From Turritopsis dohrnii (taxonomy: Eukaryota; Cnidaria; Hydrozoa; Anthoathecata; Oceaniidae): a stretch of 64,000 nt of DNA. Below, one piece after another: positions 23,001-35,000 of the stretch (positions are counted from its first letter, which is position 1; the number at the start of each line of letters is the position of its first letter). The notes under the pieces are model-generated. The model was given only the letters and a program-made list of their open reading frames with translations. It had not been told where the DNA came from and ran no database searches. The position numbers and the translations under genes are program-made. The stretch covers positions 682,001 to 746,000 of the forward strand of contig BQMF02000165.1 in assembly GCA_027922465.2 (NCBI GenBank), in the 5' to 3' direction.

Positions 23001-26000
23001 CTGCTATAGGTAAGCTGAATCGCATGAACCAAGTTGCGTGTAGTTGGTGACATGTTAACACGAGCTTTTCCTGACTTTCTTGTGTGATTTCAACCACTTT
23101 CAACCAACTTGCGAGAATTTCATTGGTCACTAAACATGTACGTTGGCCCAAACAAAAGTGAAAAAAGAAACATTCATGTCCCTCATACGTCGCTTGAAGA
23201 TTCTGCGCACAAGGTTCCTCTAATGGAAAAAGGCCTTTAGAAGAAGTAATTATGTTTAAACTGATAATGAAATCCGATTACTTTGGCAGCATTCATACCG
23301 ATGGTTTCAAAACGAATTAAAGAATTTATTAAGGCTAGTTTACACTGTGTTTAAATTCCTGTTCGTTACTACTTGTTGTTGAAACGTTGAATATTTCCAC
23401 TAAAAAAATCCTGATTTAACATTTTCAGCATGAGAGAAGAATTTGACAGTCTTAGACATGGAATTAAAGAAAAGATTTTTTCTATAAAAGGATCAAATCA
23501 GCGGTAAAAGCTTTAACAAAAACTGTAAAAAAGACAAGAAGACAAGAATTGTATAGTTGAAATATTCAAGCAATTTCTTTAGAGTTCCATTTAGATGCTT
23601 ATCAAGCTTTATAACTATATACAAAAGTTGCCAGTGACGTCAGATAGACACTACACAATAGTGAAGTTTATTTTCTACAATAATAAGCATCGAAACAGAA
23701 CTTTCAAGCATCATGACAAGATTTTAATTGGTGTTCAATGATTTATGTGAAGCATATCTCGACTACAACGAGGATTTATCAAAGAGTGTAGAACGTAGGT
23801 CACACTTTGTTTATCAAAGGAAACAATATCAAATCATCGACGTCTGAACCGATGGTATAATCACAGCATTTCGTAAGTCCTTTATGTAAGGTTTCCTTAA
23901 ACATTTCAAGAAGTTAGTAGGGTTATTTTAAGTTGGGTGAGTTTTTGTTGATTTTGTTTACACATAAGAAATGATGATATATACCTCACGTATGCTTTAG
24001 CTTTCACTTTCAATCAAAACATAGAACAGTGCAGGTAACAGAAGAATAAAGCGATCATTCCGATCATTGTGGGAGAAGAACAAGTTTTTTATTACAAAAC
24101 GAAACTTGACTTGTTTTGAAACTTGCTTTGATAAGGCTTCAACAGGTTTTGGAAGAAACGTTTTTTCAGTTTTTTTAAGAGCAATTATACATGACTTCAA
24201 GTGCTTTGTTTTGAATTAAAAGGTTTGTTTACAAAGATATTTCTTTGAAATTTCAGGCGACCTAAAAGGGTTTCTTCAATATACATAAAAAACATTGAAA
24301 TCCATTTCATCTAAATCTAAATTTCCTGGAATGAAGAAAATTTCTTATAATTTTTGCCGCATCATTACTGACGAGACACGTGTATTAAACAAGTGTTTCA
24401 AGGTATTATGTTATTTTTTATAGAGGTAGTTATAAACATCATGCACTCCTCCCTTGTGGTTATTACTTACATTTTCATAATACTGGCACAATGTTCATAT
24501 CAAAAACAATTAGACGAAGTGTCAGCTGAATTTAAATGCTCTGCAGAGAAGGACAAATTTATGTTCCATATCACTTTCGCGGAAATTCGAAAAAACGAAA
24601 GTTACAAGGACTTAGCATTATACTGGAGAAGTGATTTAGGAAAACCATGGAATCGATACAAAGATTGTAAAAACGACAAATATGTATTCTCCTGCAAAAC
24701 AAATTGGATAGACGATCTTGAACTTTTATTTCAAATGTTACCAAACACTTCCAGCAAACATGAATATGTCAACATCACAACATTTCACTATCACCATTCT
24801 AACGAAACAATCTTCGACTTCTACAGAGAGTGTTGCTACACACAGCATGGTTTGGAAGAGATAGCAGTCCTCCCGAAACATCGCGCAGTTACGATAAAAT
24901 GGAAGAGTTACGAATATGATCAAGTGCTCTTCTTTGACCCATTTAGAATCAACATAACAGGAGAACATTTTCTCCAAACACAAATATCAGATTGTATGAG
25001 AAGGCGATGCAGTAAAACAGTTGGTTATTTAACGCCTTGTACACACTATAAAGTTTGTGTATCAGTAATTGGTCATATGTCATGTCCTGATGTAAGGAAG
25101 TACATCAGCACAAAATGCACGACAATAAAAACACTGTGTGTGACCAACACAATGAACTGGCAAGATGTGCTCATCTTCATCTTAGCTGTTTTGTTGTTAT
25201 TCCTCTCCATGGCAACCCTCGGTTTTTGTTACAAGAATCGAGAAAGATTGCGAAAAGTTTTCCGTGAACGAAATATTGACTTGGTTCCCCGTCACACCGA
25301 AGCAATTTATGACGAAATCAGAGAAGATCATTACACCAGCAAAGAACGAAGCATCGAAAGTTTTAAGATTGGAATGACAGATGACGTCACAGAGTTCGAG
25401 TGACGAAATAAAGGACAATTTTTGAGATTGTAATGGACAAAAGAAATTCAGTTGACGTGAAATAAGAAAACTTATTTTAAAAAATCTCCATTTTCCAAAC
25501 ATAACTGGCAAGGTTTAACCACATAAAATCAACACGGGGAGACAATGGGACGTTATGAACAAAACGCTTATAATAACACAAAAAAATTGTGGGATAAATA
25601 TCACTAAGGCTAGTTCTCACTTATGGCATGATCCAAAAATTCACATAAACCTTGTGGATTTTTTAAAATCTATTTGGATTTACGAAAACATATAATATAT
25701 CCCGAATCTATGATAATCCTTCAAATGACATAATGTATTTTCAAAGTACAAAAACTAATAAACATCCAACAATCAAAATTTAAACTTCAGCAAGTGAGAA
25801 CCAAACTTGACGTCGAAAAACAGTCATTAAATTTTATGTAAAGAAGGCTTATCTTTTTTTAACAATCGATTTTTTATTTTGAGAACATTAATCCAGACAT
25901 TTGTAACAATTCATTTCATCAAGCGAAGATGTAAGTCTGGAGAGATAAATTCGGGTTAGTATATTTTTGGTTTCCGTTGTTTTTTTAAAATGAACATAGT

Positions 26001-29000
26001 GTGATTTAGGCATTCGATATAATCTAAAAAAAGTTTCTAAAAAAATTTTCAGATAGACAAAGAGATTCATTAAGCGATTATGGTATGATCCCCTATTGTG
26101 CACAATTGAATATCATCTGCAAATGTCACAAGAAAAAGTTAAGGAAATCTCCCATCGTGCTTTGTGTTTTAAATTAAGGACATAATGCAAACAAAAAACG
26201 ACTGTTCGATCCAAACACGTGACCAAAACAAATTATCTGTGAATTATGAAAACGTTGAAATAGATTAGCTTACAATGCAATAACACAAGCATCAGAAAAA
26301 AATCGAAGCTGGTAAACCAAGATGTGTTTGTCGACAAATACAACAATGTCGATTATATATATAATGAACTAACATAACTTTGAACTAACGTTTATGAAAA
26401 CAAAGTGACGCCATTTTGTTTATCCTAGAAAACATGTTCGAAACAAATTTCGTATGCAGCTAGCCTGGACGCCATGCACCAACAGGTCTTTATTGTGGTG
26501 ATCTTCTGCTGCTGTCATTACCAGACCAACATGGTGAGTGGGCAACCAGCAAGCAAGCAATTAGCAAATTTCTCTTGCGGAATACAGGAGGAGTATTTCA
26601 CATTCAACATCACTTTACCGAACAGATTTGCTGGCGACATGCAGATGAGGCTATTATATCGACGAAATGATGCTGGTGAAGCGAGACATTGGACTTCATT
26701 ACCCGAAAAAAAATGTAAACACGGTGCTCGATGGTTTTATTGTGTAAGCAACATAACCACTGAAGAAAATGAGGTAATGAGTTATCAATTCATGTTACTT
26801 GTAGACAGTAGTAGCGAGAACAACAGCGAAATAATGACCAACATAACACAGTTCTATGATATCCAGAAAAAGTCGTATTTACTCGAATGGTCACCGATAC
26901 AAGACGCATATTACTGTTACAAAAAACACGGCTTCAAAAGAATGAGCGTGTATGCGATCGATACAACGACCGTAGACGGTCTGTGGTCGTTTTACGAACA
27001 TGACATTCTATTTGTGGCCAGGATGGGCATGGAAGCTTACAAGGATGGTATCAAGCAGAAATGGAACTTACACCCCCGTGATGTTTGCATAGACGAAGAC
27101 TGTAAGTACAAAATTAAAAATCTGAAAGCCTGTACAGAGTACAAGGTGTGCATATGGGCTGATGTGGTTTTCGACGATAACTTTAAGACTTGCAGAAATA
27201 TCAAAACATTGTGCGCGAGACCAGGTTTCGAGAAGGAGACAATCACACTGACGTTGAGTGGAGTAGTGCTGGTGGTAGTTTTGGTGGCTGCCACTTTGTA
27301 TGGTTGCTATAGACGTCGTCGTGGAGGAGTGGAGACATCGACAGCATATGAACATTTCGACCACTATGAGACAGTAGACGAGATCCCCAGCCCACCAAGA
27401 CAACCTCCAGTTCCACCCAGGCCGGACACTGTTAAACCTAGACTAAATGGTAACGATAGCGACAACAATGACGATGGCAACAACAATGACAGCATAGCTT
27501 TGGAAGTAATTCCATCGATGTTTCAGGCGGAGAAAGGAGAAGAAGAAGCTAATGATAACTACACACCTGCAAATACACCGTTCATTGGTGATGTACAAGC
27601 GACAGATACACCGTTCTTTGGTGATATACAAGCGACAGATACACCGTTCATTGGTGATGTACAAGCGACAGATGAATGTTACTAACCACAGAAGAAAGAT
27701 GGAATATCAACACAAAATCAATCTTGGATCCCATACATCGCTTTCAGTTGAATCTTCACTAAAGTGAAAAAGGTTTACAAAAAAATGGTTGGTCAAATAA
27801 TTTATACTGAGCCTACAGATTGCCGAACAACTTGAGTTTATTTGATAGCTTGTCCCTGTTCACTTTTTCCGCCACAACAGCTAGTGAAAAACCTCTTATG
27901 CTGGACAGGAGAATCAACCCAGGGACATTCACCAAGATACCAAACAAACTCAAGTTTAGTATGGAGTCCACAACAGACTTCCACAATTAACAGTTTGATT
28001 TTGAACTTCTTTGAAAAATGATCCACAAAATATTTGATATTATATCAATATTGTGTATACTGATGAAAAATAACAATAATCACAGACTAGCAAGTTATAG
28101 TCAGCATAATTATAACCGATACACCATTTTGTATATGAAGGGAATGATTAATACTGTGAATACAAAACAAATATATGCAAGGATAAAAGAATGTGATGAT
28201 TACCAGTATTCATATTATCATTAGTTATCATTGCCACCAGGTTAAGTATTTTTCTAACAACTATCTGTCATGTTTTATTCTACTATCTCCCCTTTGTCAT
28301 GTTGTTGTTTCGTATGGTTCGCACACAGATCTTGCTTAATAGTAACCATACTGTTAGCATAAATACCCTTACTTTATGAACGTCCAAATGAAAGTCAAAT
28401 GATAGGGAAATGTAGGTAAAGGAAACTCCCTCTTACCAAAAGATTCCCCTGATACTACTTTTTCATTCCCCCATCAACTCTTGTCGCTATCTGTGTTAGT
28501 AATGTCACAGCATAAGCCTTGTTTTCTATGAGTTTCACCTTATAATTGTTTGTTTTTTAATAGAAAACAAAAATAATGAAGATTTCTATAAACCTGTATT
28601 TGCTTATTGGTCAATTATTGATTGGTGTTGGTGAAATAGTCAGCATGGCGTCAATTGGTACATTCCACTGCAGTATGAGCAACAAATACTTTCTCTTTAA
28701 CTTAACAGTGCCCAAAGAATATGAGAACCGAAACAACAAAACCTTAAAATTACTGGCAACAACAAATGAAACGCAGTTATTAAAGAATTGCGTGCAGAAC
28801 AACACAACCATTTCCTGCTTAACTCAATTGGAAGAGGGTAATGGAACAAAAGTGAAGTTCACCCTGCAACTGATTACAAACATCTCATCCAACAAGCAAC
28901 AATATGTGAACATAACAAAATTCTATAATGTCATAAAAGGAAAACAAACTGCACAAACTGTATGGGACCTTGACCAGGAAAGTTATTACTGCTATGAACA

Positions 29001-32000
29001 TGGCATTCAGGAGTTTCACCACACAAGATCAGAAGACAGAGTGCACTTTCACTGGAGTCTATACAAACACGACTTGAAATATGATACAACACGGTTTGAA
29101 ATTCAACTTAACAATGATGAAATCATAAAATTAGATAAAAGTTATTGCAATGGCAGCCACTGTGAATATGAGATACAAGGATTAGACGCCTGCAAAACGT
29201 ATAGTGCTTGCATTACTTGCGAATACTCATTTGACAACTTTCCTGAAATTTGCAGGCAAATCCATTCTCATTGCAATGGTCACAAAATGGAATCGAGATT
29301 AATAGTGATCATCATCCTTGGGATATCAGTACTGGTTTTTCTTACAATCAATGTTATGTGCTTTTGCTACAACAACAAGCGTTTGTACAACTGTACTGCA
29401 CGACTGCATTACTCAACTGAAAATGCGACAACAAATGGACTGGTATATGATATTTCACCAGTCCTCACAACCATACCAAGTGCTGCAACTGAAATTCTCT
29501 TAGCAGAGTCTGGCGATAGTTTGTCCACAGACGATTCAGAAGTTGGAATATATATTACTCTTTGAGATCTAGATATACCAAAAGAAGAAGTAATATGGAA
29601 AAAAAACCCAAACATTTCGAGGGTTCAGAACGAATTTGAAACTATTTCTTGAGTGACATCAACACAAGACGCCAAGTAATAAAAACATAACTGACACAAT
29701 GTTATTAATATGCTACGTGATGTTTTCACACACTCCTGAAGGACTCAAACATTTTCTTGACATAAAGAGAGCGCAGTCCATAGTCCTTACAAAGAGGGAA
29801 AAACTGTGAATTATCAAGACACAGTTAACTTAAAACATTTTGGTTGAGCTAAAACAACATGTATATATATTTATATGTGAAACTAATAATACAAGGCAAC
29901 ATTTTTGTTGATGCATACTTATAGCATACACATCCAACCATACTAGTATGTGGTCCTTGCTTCATAGACCTAACAGACAAATAGCCATCAAAACTAGACC
30001 TAACAGACAAATAGCCATCAAAACTAGACCTAATAGACAAATAGCCATCAAAACTAGACCTAACGGACAAATAGCCATCAAAACTAGACCTAACGGACAA
30101 ATAGCCATCAAAACTAGACCTAACGGACAAATAGCCATCAAAACTTGCCATAATGTCCAAACATTCTAGTGGTAGGTAAATGGTCTCAAAAATTTCTTTC
30201 CGTTGAATTCAGAATTCAAGAAAATCAATAAAAGTCTCTCAATCACATTAGGAATTCTAAGATTACCAAATACAAATCTAAAAGAACTATTCTGAATACT
30301 TTGATACCCTTCTCACCACAGATCTTAATACAGGCCGCATATGAAGGCAAAATTAACAAAACATTGCCTTTTTAACTATTCCTGTTGATTGTATTTTAAC
30401 ATTTGTTGTCAACCTAGTATTAAATTACCAAAGAAGAACAGACCACCTGTTTTTTTCATTTCCCATGGTCTAGAACGCATGCACAAAGCGTAGTTCACCA
30501 AACTTTTTCGTGGCTATGGCAGTATTCAGGTAATTAAGTTACATAAATTGTTTTCGAAAAACTACTACGGTAACTTTCATTCTTAAGATCTCATTTTGCA
30601 ATAGGTTTCTTTTTGTGTGGAATTTTTTAAACTAAACTAAAAGTTTTTTTTATATTCTTTGGCATGAGTACTATTTATTTAAAATGCAAATATTTCACAT
30701 ATCATCTTAAATTATCAACATTGGAAACGCAAAAAAGGATTGCTTGCTCTGCCTAATTCTCAAAGAGTAAAACCGGCTCATGGAGTTTCATTAGGATATC
30801 AATCAAGAAAAAAATTGTTTTGAATGAGAAAGGCTTGTGAAGTAATTACTGTAGTCGGATTAAGTATAATACAACTTTCTGTTTGTCCAGAATGCCACAA
30901 AGGGACAAATAATATAATAAAGAAAGCCTTTATAAAAAGCTAAGCTAATTCTTTTTATCTGATAAGTTTGAAATTTTTGTTAAAAAAATAAATGAACATA
31001 TATTCCATAGATTTTCATCAACAAAAAAATGTGGCTTCAGGTTAGTATTTTGAAAATATTTGTAGTATGTTGTCTGTTCATACCTTTTGACAAATCGCTG
31101 CATTAAAGAATTGAACTTTTCATAAGATATTCAAGAACATCATATTGACCTTACAACTTTTTGTACTTTTGATCAATTGCATAAGATGAGGTCAGGAGAA
31201 AACACAAACAAATCTCTTATATTTTCATTATAAGCAGACACTTCATCAAAAACAAAAATAAACAAGTTGAATTGAATAAACAAAGTAGAAAACTATCTAT
31301 TGAAAATAAACTCTTCTAAAAGTGAAATAAAATCAAAAAACATAAATCATTTTTCTTAGAACTGCTGAACAGAGATGGCAGCGACTACAGATCTAGCTTG
31401 GAGACATCAAATTCAATAACATGAACAGATTGATGCTATACTTGCTACTTTTTTACTATTTTCTGAATGGCTGCATGTTAACTGGATTAACAGTAAATTT
31501 CTCATGTGCAGTGACATACCATTTTATCAATTTCAATTTTATGCCACCAAATGAGTACGCTACAGACAAGCAGAACGCTGTAGCACTTCTCTATAAACAT
31601 ACTGAGCAAGAGAACTGGCATCACTTGGATTGTAAACCTGGACTGAAATGGATTTATTGCGAGAGCAAGTGGCAGTCAAATAACAACTCTTCCTACCAGT
31701 TCATGTTGTATTTAAACGGCAGCAGTAAACGTAACCTTACTCAGTTCTACAATGTAAATAAAAAGAACATGACACACATATGGATACCAAACCAAGATGT
31801 GTTTTACTGCCGCAAGCAACATGGATTTGAAGAAATGGGCGTTTACGCAAATGACACAAACAGTGTGGATACTCTCTGGTCATTTTACAAGTATGATGTT
31901 CCTTTTATCACCAAAATTCGTTTTCTAATTTCACATGGTGATGAGACATTGGGACAGTGGGACATTGACTATAAAGAACACTGTGACAGTGAAGACTGTG

Positions 32001-35000
32001 AGTATAAAAAGCAAGGCTTAACACCATGCACCAAGTACAAAGTTTGCTTAAAAACAGATTTGAAAAATGAATACACCTACACACTCTGCAAACCTGTCAA
32101 AACATTATGCAAATCACAAAACTTTGGGCTGATGGAGAAAATGGCGTTCACTATAAGTGGTATTGTGTTGCTGTTTATCTTGATCATCCTCACTTACATC
32201 TACTACAAACGTTGCAGCAGGAGGGAGGAGCCAAGTCATTATGAACAAATTGACCAGCTAAATCTGAGGACTCTTATTACACCAAATCAACCAAGGTCAC
32301 CAAGTCCACCACCAGTTCCAAACAGGCCTCGACCGCCCCTAATACCAAGTGATAATGAGGGGACAGGACCACAGTGTGGAAGACAGAACGATGAAAGAGA
32401 TTCACCAATACCATTGATGTTTAGATCACAAAAAAGTGTTGAAGGTGAAGATAATTATGCATAAGATTTGCAGAGGTTTATGGTGCTCAAGGTGAGTCAT
32501 CCTCATGGAAGAATCAAGAATGGATTTCTACTAACTATTCAAATCTTGGTCAATCTATAAATCATACTCAATGAATAATAAAACTCAAATACTATTCTTC
32601 AATAATACAATGGATATGTTGTTAAAGAACACTAACAAGCGTTGGATGCCTTCATCAACAATCAACAATCATACGAATTTGTATTTTTCATATTGTAATT
32701 TGTATCAAGTAAACCCCGTTTGATATTTAATGTAAACATAGTAAACTTTAAAGTGATGGAAAAATAACCATATGAAATCACACAGATAACATTCATTAAA
32801 TTTTGTATTATGGAATGTCGCAGGATTACAGAAAAGTTGGTCATGTGTTGATCTTAATGAAATTTACTTCCCACAAGGATCCAGACAATTTATGTAATAA
32901 CTTTCGTCAATTTTACTGTGTATAAAAGTTTTTTAAAGATAAAACTAATTACAACCACCTTTTTATAAGCTTTACCTTGATCATAAAGTATGACAATTTG
33001 TAACTGAATTTCTCTCATCTATTTTGTTTTTTATGGCAAAATTTGAATTTTCATCTTATGAACTTTCAACTTTCGTTGTGTGATGGTCTATGAAATCTCA
33101 TTTTAGTGAATCTAGTACTGCTTATGAGCATTCCAACCATTATTTTGTTTAAAACAGAGCTTTCCCAAGGATTGGCATTATCAACCTTGCTAGTTTATAA
33201 GATGTCACACGAAAATTTCTACAGATACAAAAAAGATTTGAAATTTATATATGTTCCTTCTAACAGAAAACACAGCTGTAAGGTGTGTTGAAGTGTGTGA
33301 GAGAGCCTATTAAAAAACCCAAAAAACTCATGTGATTGTATGTGCAACTATTACGGAAAAACCTCAAACGCATTGGTTAATCTTAAATGGCAATGCAACT
33401 AACACATTGGGATAAGCACTACAACGCGATGCTGCGAAAATATAATTCAACAATTAATCTTTGTTTCCCGGGATTAATAAAAACAGCAATATTAAGGAGG
33501 ATATTAATTCGATTCATAATATAAAAGAGATAATATCTTAATTGAAAATAAATTAACTTCTATGACAAACCAATTAAAGTTATTCTTTAATGGCCATATA
33601 CGCCTTCTATTGTGGAAAGTCAAACCATCAGTTTCAGTTAGAGTAATGAACGAAATTAGTTGCATAAAAATAGAAGGATAGGAATGTTCAAAAGATATGT
33701 CAAAGAAGTAAGGCGAGAAAAAGGATACTTTGAAGATTTTTAAGTTAACTATTAAAAAGAAGACTTTAGTTGTGGTACCACTTTTTGAAATCCTCAGTAG
33801 ATGTGATACACACTAAGAAATTGTTCTGTAAAAATTATCATTTAGTTTTTTTTGTACTTGGTTTTGAAAAGATTTCCTCTAGGGAATCTATCTTAAAAGT
33901 TTCACTAGTTTCACTTGTTTATGTTTATGTTATTCCTTTCTTTTTATTGTTGTTTTTATTGTTGTTTTTATTGTTGTTTTTGTTGTTGTTTTTGTTGTTG
34001 TTTTTGTTGTTGTTTTTGTTGTTGTTTTTGTTGTTGTGTTTTCAAGAATGAACAAGAATGAAGTACTATAATATTCATGCATTATCCCTTTTAATAGAAA
34101 GGAAACAGGAGCCCTAAAACAGCAAGCCTTTTGATAAACTTTCCATGAAAACACAAAAAGCTAAAGTAGCAAAAGATTCCATTCTGATGCCGGCATGTAA
34201 CAAAGAACATAAAATCCTTTTTTCTTTATAAAAAAAACACAAAGACTCAAAGAAGTGAACTCATTAATTATTTAATGTTTTTACAAAGGAGACATCACAT
34301 TTAAATCATCGTGGAGGAGTGGTTAATCATTGAGATATATATAAAAAACTTCCATTCATGTGCTTTTAAACCACATAGCAGATAGAGAAAAAACTCAATG
34401 GTGGAGCACTCTGCCAAGAGACAAATAAGATTTTTTTTACAAATTTGTATTTCTATAGAACAGTTATGAAAGACTGTTTCCTTTTGTTATTGCACATGGC
34501 AAGTAAATAAGCTCCATTGTTGAAAAAACAAAACTTTTGTCAAAAAAAACATTTTTGTTTAACAGACAGAAATCTTCAAAATCTGGTAAATTATAACAAG
34601 AACATATGTATGAGAAGAGGAGGAAAAATATTATGATAGATAAAATGGATGATAAAGAATGAAAGATTTATAAATTCTAACATTACTTCAACTGATTTAT
34701 TTTTTAATATCATAGAAAGAACATGTGTTTTATTAACAAGATCAGTAACACCCACTCACACTTACATTTCAAAGAGATGAAATTTCAAAAATTTACTGAT
34801 TTTTTTGTGGTTTAACCCTCTTCAGTTACATGAAAACTGAATCAATCAGAAAGTTTTGAAATCTTATGAAGTAAGCATGGGAGATCCTTACAAAAACGCA
34901 GGCTAATTATAGAGATGGGAAATTACGTTGCGTCCGCAATGTTGTTTCACCATTACGTCAACATGTTTTGTTTATTTTTCTATTGTATTGTTTGTTTGTT

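Noticed and set aside
24393..24440. Longer N-terminus of array member 1
   Set aside because: The frame at 24393 begins with GTG, not ATG, and an ATG at 24408 lies upstream of a likely splice acceptor at 24422-24423. The ATG at 24441 gives a better signal peptide.
29849..30169. Repetitive open frames on both strands
   Set aside because: By-product of a 30-bp minisatellite whose length is a multiple of three.
33770..34154. Leucine/phenylalanine and threonine/lysine open frames
   Set aside because: Both are translations of a 12-bp simple repeat.
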